Source: Castellaniella defragrans_A
GTDB taxonomy: Bacteria > Pseudomonadota > Gammaproteobacteria > Burkholderiales > Burkholderiaceae_B
Assembly: GCF_040394755.1 (NCBI RefSeq)
Contig: NZ_JBEBRQ010000014.1
Direction: 5' to 3' (one strand)
Length of the DNA stretch: 59,210 nt
The position numbers and the translations under genes are program-made. How positions within the stretch are numbered: position 1 is the stretch's first letter; the number at the start of each line of letters is the position of its first letter. Below, one piece after another: positions 44,368-57,554 of this stretch. The notes under the pieces are model-generated. The model was not told where the DNA came from. It worked only from the letters and a program-made list of their open reading frames with translations, and made no database searches.

Positions 44368-44382
44368 GCAAGATGCGTGCCA
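44368..44382 (-). promoter_or_regulatory. Sigma-54 (-24/-12) promoter of the aco operon
   Basis: On the reverse strand TGGCAC-GCATC-TTGC, full consensus with correct spacing, 38 bases before acoX. With acoR, a sigma-54 activator, directly upstream this is the expected promoter for acoXABC. Confidence 0.87.
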
Positions 44383-44465
44383 AGCCATACAGCGCTTTTG
44401 AATGGCTGAACTTGAGGGTTAACCCCGAAAAAATGCCTGGGTTGCGTGCGACACCTGGAACGGGC

Positions 44466-44490
44466 TGTGACAGGTGCCACAGCCCACCTG

Positions 44491-44495
<5 letters not shown>
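44466..44495. promoter_or_regulatory. Perfect 11-bp inverted repeat, candidate AcoR enhancer
   Basis: TGTGACAGGTG (44466-44476) and CACCTGTCACA (44485-44495) are exact reverse complements with an 8-base spacer. The centre is about 100 bp upstream of the -24 element, and the right arm overlaps the acoR stop codon. Position fits an enhancer; a terminator is less likely because no T-run follows. Confidence 0.65.
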
Positions 44496-46548
<2,053 letters not shown>

Positions 46549-46861
46549 CCCGGATAGACATAGGTCCTTTGGGTTCGTGCCAAGACTCTTTTGGTTCGTT
46601 TCTCATGGCAAAGGCGCCTGGATTCCCGCGCAGTCGAGGCGATGACAGCGGCGTGCATGGGGTGTCTGGGCCTTCCTTGGGGCTTTCCCTAGCTAAGCTC
46701 ATATTGTCAACACAAGTTGACAATATGACGGTATTCTTTCTCTCGCCTCCCATGGGGTTGCAAAAGACTGGCGCGATGGCGGCATCGTCACGCTGTCTTT
46801 TCGCGGGAGGCTTCGCGGCTGGAATGCCGTCACGATAACGATGAAATCAGGAGACAACACG
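46549..46861. other. Divergent control region between acoR and the transporter gene
   Basis: 313 bases without a gene. The main element is the 28-bp palindrome at 46700-46727. No confident promoter could be assigned in either direction, although TTGACA occurs inside the right palindrome arm (46717-46722). Short open frames here have no codon bias or ribosome binding sites. Confidence 0.5.
46700..46727. promoter_or_regulatory. 28-bp palindromic operator candidate
   Basis: Perfect arms CATATTGTCAAC and GTTGACAATATG separated by ACAA. The right arm contains TTGACA, a consensus -35, so a bound repressor would cover the promoter. The size and symmetry suit a MarR- or GntR-type dimer. The MarR gene at the far end of this locus is the obvious candidate. 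Confidence 0.65.
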
Positions 46862-48235
46862 ATGAGTCCGAATACAGGCACCGGTGTTCCCCCGGCACCG
46901 GAATACTCCGCATCCGGCCATGAGGCCGGCGAGGCGGCAAAGACCAGGCTGGGCGATGTGCTGCGCGCCCGTTCGATGATCGCCACCAGCATCGGCAATA
47001 CGCTGGAATGGTTCGACTGGACGATCTATGCCGTCTTTGCATCCTATATCGCCAAGGCCTTGTTCAATCCCCAGGATTCGGCCTCGGCCCTGCTCAGTAC
47101 CCTGGCCGTGTTCGCCGTCGGTTTCGTGGCCCGGCCGCTGGGTGGGCTGGTGTTTGGCAATCTGGCCGACCGCCTCGGCCGCAAGAGTTCGCTGCTCGTC
47201 TCCATGCTGCTGATGGGCGCGGCCAGCTTGCTGATCGGACTGCTGCCGTCCTATGCCGTGATCGGTGGCTGGGCCTCGTTCCTGCTGCTGGTGGCGCGCC
47301 TGGTCCAGGGCTTTGCGCACGGCGGCGAATCGACGGCCGCCTATGCCTATCTGGCCGAAATCGCGCCAGCGAAAAAACGGGCTTTCTGGTCCAGCAGTTT
47401 GTTCTTCTCCGTTGGCCTGGGCGTCATGATCGCCTCCGTCTTTGGTTCCTTGTTGAGTCGCAACCTGGACCCCGCCGATATGGATGCCTGGGGTTGGCGT
47501 GTGCCGTTCATCGCTGGCGCAGCCCTGTCGGTGGTGGTGCTTTACCTGCGCCGGCACATGATGGAAAGTGATGTCTATGAAGCCGACCAGACGCAGCGGC
47601 ATGAGCGCGCCGGTCACGCCGGGGCGCCGCAGGAATCGTGGTCCAGGTCCCGCATTTTCAAGCGTACCGTCGGCATATTTCTGTATCAAGCCAGCGCGGT
47701 CCTGCCTTATTACATCTGGACTTCATTCATCGCTGTTTTCGCCATCACTCAACGCGGCATGGATCCTGGCGCGGCCTTTACGGCCAGCCTCGGCGCGCAG
47801 GCGATCAATATCATTTTCGTGCCGGTGATGGGCTGGCTCGCGGATCGCATCGGCAGAAAGCCGGTCACCGTGTTCTTTTACCTGGCCAATGCAGCGTTGA
47901 TCATCCCGATGCTCAACAGCATCACCAGCGATCCGTGGTCGCTGTTCGTGGCTCAGACGGTGATGCTGGTGATCGGCGCATGCGTTGGCGGCACCCAGCC
48001 GGCCATTCTTGCCGAACGCGTCCCGACTCGCTATCGCGCCCGCATCCTGGGCATCGCCTTGCCTTTGGCGGTCGCGCTCTTTGGCGGCACCGCGCCCTAT
48101 CTGATCAGTTGGTCCTACGGGCGGGGTCTGGGGTGGGCATTCAACACGTATTTGGTCGTGGTTTGCCTGATCGGCTGCGTCGTGGTGGCGACCTGGAAGG
48201 AAACCAAGGGCATCGACCTGAGCCGGGTCGAGTAG
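46862..48235 (+). CDS. MHS-family (MFS) carboxylate transporter
   Basis: 457 residues, 12 membrane helices. It has the metabolite:H+ symporter hallmarks: SIGNTLEWFDWTIYAVFA at helix 1, RPLGGLVFGNLADRLGRKSSL and LVQGFAHGGESTAA, with a second DRIGRKPV loop at mid-protein. Relatives import 2-oxoglutarate, citrate, proline or aromatic acids such as shikimate. ATG 46862 has AGGAGA nine bases upstream; the ATG seven codons earlier (46841) is less likely. It probably brings in the acid that the following CoA-dependent enzymes degrade. Confidence 0.88.
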   Translation: MSPNTGTGVPPAPEYSASGHEAGEAAKTRLGDVLRARSMIATSIGNTLEWFDWTIYAVFASYIAKALFNPQDSASALLSTLAVFAVGFVARPLGGLVFGNLADRLGRKSSLLVSMLLMGAASLLIGLLPSYAVIGGWASFLLLVARLVQGFAHGGESTAAYAYLAEIAPAKKRAFWSSSLFFSVGLGVMIASVFGSLLSRNLDPADMDAWGWRVPFIAGAALSVVVLYLRRHMMESDVYEADQTQRHERAGHAGAPQESWSRSRIFKRTVGIFLYQASAVLPYYIWTSFIAVFAITQRGMDPGAAFTASLGAQAINIIFVPVMGWLADRIGRKPVTVFFYLANAALIIPMLNSITSDPWSLFVAQTVMLVIGACVGGTQPAILAERVPTRYRARILGIALPLAVALFGGTAPYLISWSYGRGLGWAFNTYLVVVCLIGCVVVATWKETKGIDLSRVE

Positions 48236-48325
48236 GCGGCGCCAGAGGCCGCGCCGCTGGCTGGGTTTTGGAAATCGTAGCGGGCCGCCGTCATTGCGGC
48301 GGTCCAGTGAAAGGAGAAAAAGGCA

Positions 48326-49480
48326 ATGGGGCAACAACGCACGTTCTTCAGTCAGGAGCATGAGGCATTTCGCGAGCAGGTGCGGCGCTTTTGTGAACAG
48401 GAAATCGCGCCCGCGCATACGGCCTGGGAGGCGGCGCATGGCGTGCCACAGGAAATCTGGCGGCGGGCCGGTGCCAACGGCTTGCTGTGCTGCTGGCTCA
48501 CGGAGGATGACGGCGGGCCCGGTGGCGACTTGTTGTTCGACGTCATCGTCGCCGAGGAGCTGAGCCGGATCGGTGCGACGGGGCCGGGCTTCAATCTGCA
48601 TTCGATGGTAGTGGCTCCTTATATCGTGCACTATGGCTCGCCTGCGATCCGCCAGGCGGTGCTGCCGCAGATGGTGTCGGGCGAGCTGATCGGCGCGATT
48701 GCCATGACCGAACCCGGCACCGGCAGCGATCTGGCGGGGATTCGCACGCGCGCCGTGCGCGATGGCGCCGATTGGCTGTTGAGCGGTCAGAAGACCTTCA
48801 TCACGAACGGCCAGAACGCCGGCGTCATCGTCGTGGCGGCGCGCACCGAGAACGAGGCGGGCAAGCCGGGCATATCCCTGTTCGTCGTCACAGCCGATAT
48901 GGCGGGATTTTCGCGCGGCCGCAATCTGCACAAGATCGGCCAGCATGCGCAGGATACGGCGGAGCTGTACTTCGAGAACGTGCGGGTGCCGGCCAGTCAT
49001 CTGCTGGGCGAGGTGAATCATGGCTTTCGTTACATGATGCGCGAGCTGCCGCAGGAGCGGTTGTGCATTTCCGTCAACAATCAGGCTCGCGCGGAGGCGA
49101 TCTTTGAATGGACCCGCGAGTACGTGAAGGAGCGCAAGGCCTTTGGCCAGCGTATTGCCGATTTCCAGAACACGCGCTTCAAGCTGGCCGCGCTGTGGGC
49201 TGATCTGCAGGCGGGGCGGGCGCTCTGCGACAGCATGTTGCAACGCCATCTGGAGGGCGCCCTGGATACCGCCGATGCGTCGGCGGGCAAGCTGTGGCAT
49301 TCGGAAATGCTGGGACGCCTGGCCGATGAGTGCCTGCAATTGCATGGCGGCTATGGCTACATGCAGGAGTATGCCGTGGCGCGCGCCTGGTGCGACGCGC
49401 GTATCGAGCGGATCTACGCCGGCACGTCCGAGATCATGAAGGAAATCATTGCGCGCGCGATCTGCGACGAGCCGCGTTGA
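48326..49480 (+). CDS. Acyl-CoA dehydrogenase
   Basis: 384 residues, a typical FAD-linked acyl-CoA dehydrogenase. FAD/substrate motifs: AIAMTEPGTGSDLAGIRT, SGQKTFITNG and ELPQERL. The catalytic base is E369 in IYAGTSEIMKE, and LHGGYGYMQEY precedes it. The sequence does not show chain length or type. It begins the beta-oxidation set after an AAAGGAGAAA ribosome binding site, 90 bases behind the transporter. Confidence 0.92.
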   Translation: MGQQRTFFSQEHEAFREQVRRFCEQEIAPAHTAWEAAHGVPQEIWRRAGANGLLCCWLTEDDGGPGGDLLFDVIVAEELSRIGATGPGFNLHSMVVAPYIVHYGSPAIRQAVLPQMVSGELIGAIAMTEPGTGSDLAGIRTRAVRDGADWLLSGQKTFITNGQNAGVIVVAARTENEAGKPGISLFVVTADMAGFSRGRNLHKIGQHAQDTAELYFENVRVPASHLLGEVNHGFRYMMRELPQERLCISVNNQARAEAIFEWTREYVKERKAFGQRIADFQNTRFKLAALWADLQAGRALCDSMLQRHLEGALDTADASAGKLWHSEMLGRLADECLQLHGGYGYMQEYAVARAWCDARIERIYAGTSEIMKEIIARAICDEPR

Positions 49481-49491
49481 AGGAGAGGGGG

Positions 49492-51606
<2,115 letters not shown>

Positions 51607-51625
51607 AAGAGACAGGAAGACCAGG

Positions 51626-52795
51626 ATGAGCAAGGCTGTGATAGTGTCAACCGCCCGCACGCCGTTGACCAAGAGCTGGAAGGGGGCATTCAATATGACG
51701 CACGGTGCCGCGCTGGGCGGCCATGTGGTGCGTCACGCGGTGGAACGCGCCGGCATCGACGCGGGCGAGGTCGAGGATGTCGTGATGGGCTGCGCCTTTC
51801 CCGAGGGGGCGACCGGCATGAATATCGCCCGGCAGAGCGCGCTGGCGGGTGGCTGCCCCATCGGGGTGCCGGGTTTGACCGTGAATCGTTTCTGCTCGTC
51901 CGGGCTGCAGGCGATCGCCCTGGCGGCGCAGCGGATCGTCGCCGGCGAGGGCCAGGTCTATGTGGCCGGCGGTGTGGAGAGCATTTCCTGCGTGCAGATG
52001 AATACCACGCTGTTGCAGGACCCCGGGCTGGCGCAGGCTCAACCGGCCCTTTACTGGAATATGCTGCAAACTGCGGAGCAGGTCGCGCGCCGCTATGGCA
52101 TCGGTCGCGAGGCGATGGACGCCTATGGCGCGGCAAGCCAGCAAAAAGCGGCTGCGGCACAGGCGGCGGGGCGGTTCGACGACGAGATCGCGCCGATGAC
52201 GGCCACCATGGGCGTCTCGGACCGCGAGCAGGGTTTGGTGACGCGGCAGGTGCTGGCCGCGCGCGACGAAGGCATCCGCCCGGGTACCAGCCAGGAGGGC
52301 ATCGCCGGCCTGCCGCCCGCTTTGCCGGGCGGGCTGGTGACGGCGGGCAATGCCAGCCAGTTCAGCGATGGCGCGGGCGCCTGCGTGGTGATGGACGAAA
52401 TCCTGGCGCAACGCCGCGGCCTGGCGCCGCTGGGGCGTTTCCTCGGTTTCGCCGCGGCGGGCTGCGCGCCCGACGAAATGGGCATCGGTCCGGTGTTCGC
52501 CATTCCCAGGGCGCTTGAACGGCTGGGCCTGTCGGTGGACGATATCGATTTGTGGGAGCTCAATGAAGCCTTTGCCGTGCAAGTCCTGTATTGCCGCGAC
52601 CGCCTCGGTATTCCCGACGAACGCCTGAACGTGAATGGCGGGGCGATTGCGCTGGGCCATCCCTATGGCGTCAGCGGCCAGCGGCTGACCGGCCATGCTT
52701 TGCTTGAAGGCCGGCGCAGGGGGGCGAAGCTGGTTTGCGTCAGCATGTGCATTGCCGGCGGCATGGGCGCCGCCGGGGTATTCGAGGTGCTGTAA
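51626..52795 (+). CDS. Acetyl-CoA acyltransferase (thiolase)
   Basis: 389 residues. The nucleophile is C90 in VNRFCSSGLQ, the general base His is in GGAIALGHPYGVSG and the second Cys is in SMCIAGGMGAAG. It performs the thiolytic step of beta-oxidation. ATG 51626 has AGGA just upstream; the earlier in-frame ATG at 51584 overlaps the hydratase gene and is less likely. Confidence 0.93.
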   Translation: MSKAVIVSTARTPLTKSWKGAFNMTHGAALGGHVVRHAVERAGIDAGEVEDVVMGCAFPEGATGMNIARQSALAGGCPIGVPGLTVNRFCSSGLQAIALAAQRIVAGEGQVYVAGGVESISCVQMNTTLLQDPGLAQAQPALYWNMLQTAEQVARRYGIGREAMDAYGAASQQKAAAAQAAGRFDDEIAPMTATMGVSDREQGLVTRQVLAARDEGIRPGTSQEGIAGLPPALPGGLVTAGNASQFSDGAGACVVMDEILAQRRGLAPLGRFLGFAAAGCAPDEMGIGPVFAIPRALERLGLSVDDIDLWELNEAFAVQVLYCRDRLGIPDERLNVNGGAIALGHPYGVSGQRLTGHALLEGRRRGAKLVCVSMCIAGGMGAAGVFEVL

Positions 52796-52846
52796 CAGGC
52801 GGAAAAGCGGGCGCGGCGGTCATGCCGGCGTCAGAGGAGACAGAGG

Positions 52847-54604
52847 ATGAACGAGACAAGCGATTTCATGGCGCAGCCGCATTTGCGCGTCTGGCCGTCG
52901 GGCGTGCCGCGTACCGTGGATGTGCCGGACGAATCATTGTGGGCAGGGCTGGTCCGCTGCGCCGAGGCCGAACCGGACGGCATGGCGCTGGATTTCCTGG
53001 GCCGGCGCCATACCTGGACGCAGCTCGCTCAAGAGGCCGCGGCGCTGGCGGCGGCGCTGCAGGGGCTGGGCCTGCGGCCGGACGACAGGGTGCTGCTGTT
53101 CATGCAGAACTGCCCGCAGTACATCATTGCTTTTTACGGCATATTGCGCGCCGGCGGGGTGGTCGTGCCGGTGAATCCGATGAACCGGGCCGTGGAACTG
53201 GAGCACTACATCGAGGACTCCGGGGCGCGAATTGCCATTGCCGCATCCGACATTGCTGGCGATATGGCGCAGGCCAGCCGGACACTGGAGACCGGGGCGG
53301 GCGGCCTGGCGCATCTGCTGGTTTGCGAACTCGCGGATGCTTTGCCGGACGATGCCGATGCGGCCAGCCAGTCTTGGCCCCAGTCCTGGCGGACCTGGCT
53401 GTGTGTCCGCCACGGCCTGCCCGATGCCGGCGCGGCCCGGACCCACGGCTGGCGGGACCTGCTGGCTTTGGGTGGCCAGCCGGCCGCCGTGCCGCTCGCG
53501 GGGCGGGATATTGCCGCGCTGGTCTATACCAGTGGCACGACCGGGAAGTCCAAGGGCTGCATGCATACGCATGCCTCGCTGCTGCACAATGCCATCGCCG
53601 GCGCGCATTGGGTGGATTTGCGGCCCGGTGACGCGCAGCTCATCGTCGTGCCCTTGTTCCACGTCACCGGCATGGTGATGGGTATGATGGCCTGCGTTTA
53701 CCATGCGTGCCGCATGGTGTTATTGCCGCGCTGGGATCGGCGGCTGGCGGCCACGGCGATCACGGCGCAGGGCGTCACCCACTGGCCGAATATTCCGACG
53801 ATGGTGATCGACCTGCTGTCCGGCGATGATCTGGACCAGTACGACTTTTCCAGTTTGCGCTACATCGGCGGCGGTGGCGCGCCGATGCCGGACGAGGTGG
53901 CGGCGCGGCTCAAGCAGGTCTATGGGCTGAGTTACATCGAGGGCTATGGCTTGACCGAAACCGCGGCGCCTTCGCATCAGAATCCGATGAATGCGCCGCG
54001 GCCGCATTGTCTGGGGATTCCCTTCGTGGGGACCCGAGCGGGCATCATCGATACGGAAACCCTGCAGCCCTTGCCCGTGGGGCAAGTCGGCGAAATCGTC
54101 GTGACCGGTCCCCAGGTGTTCGCGGGCTACTGGCAAAGGCCCCGGGATACCCAGGCGGCATTCGTCGAGATTGCCGGCCAGCCCTTTTTCCGCACAGGCG
54201 ACATCGGTCGCATGGATGCGGATGGCTACTACTACATGGCCGACCGGCTCAAGCGCATGATCAATGCCAGCGGCTTCAAGGTCTGGCCGGCGGAGGTGGA
54301 AGCATTGCTGCACCGCCATGCCGCCATCAAGGAATCGTGCGTCGTTTCCATGCGCGACCCCTATCGAGGCGAAAGCGTCAAGGCTTTCGTCGTGCTGCAC
54401 GAGGCCAGCAAGGCCAGTGTGTCAGCCGATGAGATCGTCGCCTGGGCGCGGGACAACATGGCGGTCTACAAGTATCCGCGTGTGGTCGAGCTGGTCGACG
54501 AATTGCCGCGCACGGCGACGGGCAAGGTGCTGTGGCGGCGGGTCCAGGCGTTGCAGGACGAGCGGGACGGCGCACAGGCGCCCGCCCGCGATCAGAATAC
54601 CTGA
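52847..54604 (+). CDS. AMP-forming acyl-CoA ligase
   Basis: 585 residues, ANL superfamily. The phosphate-binding YTSGTTGKSKG motif (about 226-236), EGYGLTETAAP, FFRTGDIGRMDADGYYYMADRLKRM and the C-terminal catalytic Lys in PRTATGKVLWRR are present. It would activate the imported acid to its CoA thioester at the start of the pathway. Substrate unknown: a medium-chain, dicarboxylic or phenylalkanoic acid are all possible. Good GGAGACAGAGG before ATG 52847. It is convergent with the MarR gene. Confidence 0.92.
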   Translation: MNETSDFMAQPHLRVWPSGVPRTVDVPDESLWAGLVRCAEAEPDGMALDFLGRRHTWTQLAQEAAALAAALQGLGLRPDDRVLLFMQNCPQYIIAFYGILRAGGVVVPVNPMNRAVELEHYIEDSGARIAIAASDIAGDMAQASRTLETGAGGLAHLLVCELADALPDDADAASQSWPQSWRTWLCVRHGLPDAGAARTHGWRDLLALGGQPAAVPLAGRDIAALVYTSGTTGKSKGCMHTHASLLHNAIAGAHWVDLRPGDAQLIVVPLFHVTGMVMGMMACVYHACRMVLLPRWDRRLAATAITAQGVTHWPNIPTMVIDLLSGDDLDQYDFSSLRYIGGGGAPMPDEVAARLKQVYGLSYIEGYGLTETAAPSHQNPMNAPRPHCLGIPFVGTRAGIIDTETLQPLPVGQVGEIVVTGPQVFAGYWQRPRDTQAAFVEIAGQPFFRTGDIGRMDADGYYYMADRLKRMINASGFKVWPAEVEALLHRHAAIKESCVVSMRDPYRGESVKAFVVLHEASKASVSADEIVAWARDNMAVYKYPRVVELVDELPRTATGKVLWRRVQALQDERDGAQAPARDQNT

Positions 54605-54636
54605 CCATGCGCCGATGCGCGGGGCCGGGGCCTGTT

Positions 54637-55092
54637 TCAGCGTGTCTTTGGCATGGCCTCGTCGGCCTCGGTGCTCACCCAGGGCATGGCCAGCAAGTCT
54701 TTGAGCTGCTGCAGCCGGTCGGCGCCGATCTGTGCGGATAGCGCCTCCTCGATGGCGTCGAGTTCGCGTTCGGCCGATGCCACCATGTCCCAGCCTTTTT
54801 GCGTGAAACGCACCAGCTTGACGCGCGCGTCGCTGTCGCTGTCGACGAACTCGATGTACCCCAGCTGCACCGCTGATTGCGCCAGCTTGTGCACGGCCTG
54901 GCGGGAAATCGTCAGGCGTCGCGCGAGCTCTGACAAACCGACAGGTTTGCGGCCCAGCAGCGCGAACAGCCGGCTCATGGCTGGGGTGGCGTTGCCGTAG
55001 CCGTGGCGTTCCGCGTTGGCATACAGGCGGCACTCCATCCAATCGCTGCGCATCAGCAGCAATTGGCGCAGGTATGGCTTGTTCTTGCCCAT
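54637..55092 (-). CDS. MarR family regulator
   Basis: 151 residues with the MarR winged helix (VGLSELARRLTISRQAVHKLAQSAVQLGYIEFVDS.SDARVKLVRFT). MarR proteins beside CoA-ligase operons usually repress them and release DNA when the acyl-CoA accumulates. ATG 55092 (MGKNKPYLRQ) is preferred; the frame is open to 55167. Candidate operators are the 28-bp palindrome at 46700 and the 18-bp palindrome at 55136. Confidence 0.87.
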   Translation of the reverse strand: MGKNKPYLRQLLLMRSDWMECRLYANAERHGYGNATPAMSRLFALLGRKPVGLSELARRLTISRQAVHKLAQSAVQLGYIEFVDSDSDARVKLVRFTQKGWDMVASAERELDAIEEALSAQIGADRLQQLKDLLAMPWVSTEADEAMPKTR

Positions 55093-55135
55093 GGCTCGGT
55101 AGGGTTCCTGTTGTGCGCGGCGTGTCGTGTATCGT

Positions 55136-55153
55136 GGCGTCGATATCGACGCC
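55136..55153. promoter_or_regulatory. 18-bp perfect palindrome upstream of the MarR gene
   Basis: GGCGTCGATATCGACGCC is an exact palindrome 44 bases upstream of the MarR start, in the region shared with the divergent Sel1-repeat gene. It may be an autoregulatory site. Its sequence differs from the 28-bp palindrome at 46700, so one protein is unlikely to bind both tightly. Confidence 0.4.
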
Positions 55154-55309
55154 TTTTGGGGGCGCATCGAGTGCGAAATCGGAAAGATGCGTCATTCTAC
55201 ACGGCGGTCCGAGCCCTACGGATCGCGGCGACGCGAAGTTTCCTGGCGAGCGGTATTATGTGTCCGGTCGTCGCATTTCAGTATTCACGATTGTTTTGGA
55301 GAGTCATCC

Positions 55310-56185
55310 ATGCGTTTCATGACCAGCCGGGGGTTTTGCCTGACCGCTCTTTGCCTGGGCCTCGCGGCCCAGACGCCGTTCAGCCTCGCGGCGCAGACGG
55401 CGCAACAGGCGCAGCCTGCCGCCCAGCGGCAAGCGCCGCAACAGCGTCAGGCCATCAGTCCGGAAACCCTGTTTTCGACCATGTTGGTGAACGCGGAAAA
55501 GGGGCAGTCGCAGGCCATGTTGACCGTGGCCCTGTTGTACGAGCAAGGCATCGGCACGCCACGCCATTTCACCAAGGCGCTCGAATGGTACGGCAAGGCC
55601 GCCAAGGCCGGAAACAGTGAGGCCCAGTACCGCCTGGGGGTCTGTTATGAAATCGGCGTGGGGACCACGGCGGACATGGGCAAGGCACTGGAGGCCTACG
55701 CCAAGGCGGCGTCCATGGGCTTCGCGCCGGCCCAATACAAGCTGGCGGACATCTATCTGAATGGGCGCGGCGAGCCCAAGGACGAGCGCAAGGGTTTCGA
55801 TTTTCTGAGCAAAGCGGCGCAAGGCGGGGAGCTCGCCGCCATGTTCGACATGGGCCAGGTGTTGCGCAACGGTTTGTTCGGACACAAGGCCGACCTGGAA
55901 AAGGCCCGGCAATGGTACGCCAAGGCGGCGGATCTGGGCCATGCCCAATCCATCCTGGCTCTGGCGGATATGCTCAGAAACGGCCAGGGTGGCAAGGCTG
56001 ACCCGCAAGGATCGCTGCGCTGGTACCTGATTGGCCAGAAGGCCGGCATGAGCGGCGAGGCCCTGGACGCCGTGATCAAGGATCTGCGCGGCAAGCTCTC
56101 GTCGGCCCAGGCGCAAGAGGCGGAAAAAGCGGCCACGGCCTGGATTGCGGACAGGGCGTCGGCGCAGGCCGGGCAGCGCAAGTAA
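55310..56185 (+). CDS. Secreted Sel1-repeat (tetratricopeptide-like) protein
   Basis: 291 residues. A signal peptide ends around SLAAQ (residue ~28), followed by a Gln/Ala-rich linker. At least four Sel1 repeats run from about 65 to 240, for example ALEWYGKAAKAGNSEAQYRLGVCYE and ARQWYAKAADLGHAQSILALADM (given in parts). Sel1 repeats scaffold protein-protein contacts in the periplasm. ATG 55310 has TTGGAGAG upstream. Function unknown. An imperfect hairpin follows at 56199. Confidence 0.87.
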   Translation: MRFMTSRGFCLTALCLGLAAQTPFSLAAQTAQQAQPAAQRQAPQQRQAISPETLFSTMLVNAEKGQSQAMLTVALLYEQGIGTPRHFTKALEWYGKAAKAGNSEAQYRLGVCYEIGVGTTADMGKALEAYAKAASMGFAPAQYKLADIYLNGRGEPKDERKGFDFLSKAAQGGELAAMFDMGQVLRNGLFGHKADLEKARQWYAKAADLGHAQSILALADMLRNGQGGKADPQGSLRWYLIGQKAGMSGEALDAVIKDLRGKLSSAQAQEAEKAATAWIADRASAQAGQRK

Positions 56186-56198
56186 ACGGTTGGAAAGA

Positions 56199-56227
56199 GT
56201 CGCGGCGCTGTCGAAAGCGCTTGCGAC
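56199..56227 (+). terminator. Imperfect hairpin after the Sel1-repeat gene
   Basis: Nested arms GTCGC/GCGAC and GCGCT/AGCGC form a 10-bp interrupted stem. There is no T-run directly after it, so terminator function is uncertain. Confidence 0.4.
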
Positions 56228-56267
56228 GGCATTCCAGGATCAGTACAAACCATGCTTGCCCGCGTTT

Positions 56268-56299
56268 TTTTCCTATGGGAAAATTTTCCGATCGGAAAA
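56268..56299. promoter_or_regulatory. Two abutting 16-bp palindromes upstream of the D-arginine-dehydrogenase-like gene
   Basis: TTTTCC-TATG-GGAAAA (56268-56283) is followed without gap by TTTTCC-GATC-GGAAAA (56284-56299). The junction itself reads GGAAAATTTTCC, a third palindrome. The array ends 15 bases before the start codon, so a bound protein would block initiation. Confidence 0.7.
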
Positions 56300-56314
56300 C
56301 CGTGGTGAATCAGG

Positions 56315-57457
56315 ATGGGCAGCCAGACATACGACTTTGCGGTGATCGGTGCGGGGATGGCGGGGGCTTCCGTCGCCTGGCGGCTTGCCGGGGCAGGGGC
56401 CTCTGTGATGGTGCTGGAGCGCGAGTCCGCGCCGGGCTACCATTCGACGGGCCGCTCGGCGGCCATGTTCATGGAAAGCTACGGCACCGGGCAGATCCGC
56501 GCCTTGACGCGGGCCAGCCGCGCGTTCTTCGAGCAGCCGCCGCAAGGGTTCTGTACGCACGATCTGCTGCATCCGCGCGGTGTGCTGTACGTCGGGACGT
56601 CAGGACAAGAGCCGTTGCTGGCAGACGCGCTGGCGATGTATCGGTGCGAAGGCCTGCGCGCTGAACGCATCAGCGCGGCCGAGGCGCGGGACATGGTGCC
56701 GTGCCTCGAGGCGGACAAACTTGTCGGCGCGGTGCATGACATGGATGCCGCCGACATCGATGTGGCCGAATTGCATCAGGGTTTCCTGCGCGGCATGGCG
56801 CGGCATGGCGCGCAGTTGCGCTGCAATGCCGAACTGACCGGCGCCGCGCGCGGGGAGGATGCCGTATGGACGCTGGCGCTTGGCGATGGTGATCCGGTGC
56901 GTGCGCGGGCGGTGGTCAATGCCGCCGGCGCCTGGGCCGATCCGGTCGCGGCGCTTTGCGGCGCCCGGACGCTGGGCATCGAACCCCGGCGCCGTTCGGC
57001 CTTCATGTTCGAGGCGCCCGAAGGGGCGGATATCGGCCGCTGGCCGACGGTCATTGGGGTCGACGAGAGCTTTTATTTCAAGCCCGATGCGGGCCAACTG
57101 CTGGGCTCGCCGGCCAATGCGGACCCGGTGGCGCCTCATGACGTCGTGCCCGAGGAACTCGATATCGCCCTGGGCATCCATCGCATCGAATCGCTGACCA
57201 GCCTGCGCATCCGCCGGCCCCGGCGTGTCTGGGCCGGTTTGCGCAGTTTTGCATCCGACGGCGATTTCGTGATTGGATGGGACCCTCGCTGTCAGGGATT
57301 TTTCTGGCTGGCGGGGCAGGGCGGATATGGCATCCAGACGTCGGCCGGCGCATCGGCCACCGCCTGCGCGCTGCTGCTGGGCTGGCCGCTGCCCGAAGAT
57401 CTGTCGCGGCAGGGGGTTCAGGCCGATCATCTGAGCCCGCGCCGCTTCGGCGAATAG
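56315..57457 (+). CDS. dauA: FAD-dependent D-amino-acid oxidoreductase, D-arginine dehydrogenase-like
   Basis: 380 residues of the DadA/DAO flavoprotein family. FAD motif AVIGAGMAGASVAWRLAG at the N-terminus, then ERESAPGYHSTGRSAA, ADIDVAELHQGFLRG, GIEPRRRSAFMF, DESFYFKPDAGQLLGSPANADPV and a final GQGGYGIQTSA. These segments match Pseudomonas aeruginosa DauA closely as I remember it. DauA oxidises D-arginine and other D-amino acids to 2-oxo acids. No dauB or dauR is beside it. The ATG has a weak ribosome binding site (CAGGATG region). Specificity among basic D-amino acids is inference. Confidence 0.85.
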   Translation: MGSQTYDFAVIGAGMAGASVAWRLAGAGASVMVLERESAPGYHSTGRSAAMFMESYGTGQIRALTRASRAFFEQPPQGFCTHDLLHPRGVLYVGTSGQEPLLADALAMYRCEGLRAERISAAEARDMVPCLEADKLVGAVHDMDAADIDVAELHQGFLRGMARHGAQLRCNAELTGAARGEDAVWTLALGDGDPVRARAVVNAAGAWADPVAALCGARTLGIEPRRRSAFMFEAPEGADIGRWPTVIGVDESFYFKPDAGQLLGSPANADPVAPHDVVPEELDIALGIHRIESLTSLRIRRPRRVWAGLRSFASDGDFVIGWDPRCQGFFWLAGQGGYGIQTSAGASATACALLLGWPLPEDLSRQGVQADHLSPRRFGE

Positions 57458-57554
57458 CGGGCAACAATCGTTTGATCCGGGGAATGCCGGGCGCTGGTGC
57501 GCCGGGCGGGACTCGATACATTCATTGCGACAATAATATTCGGGAGGCAGGGGC

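Noticed and set aside
46569..46838. 89-codon open frame in the acoR/transporter gap
   Set aside because: It runs through the 28-bp palindrome and lacks a ribosome binding site and codon bias.
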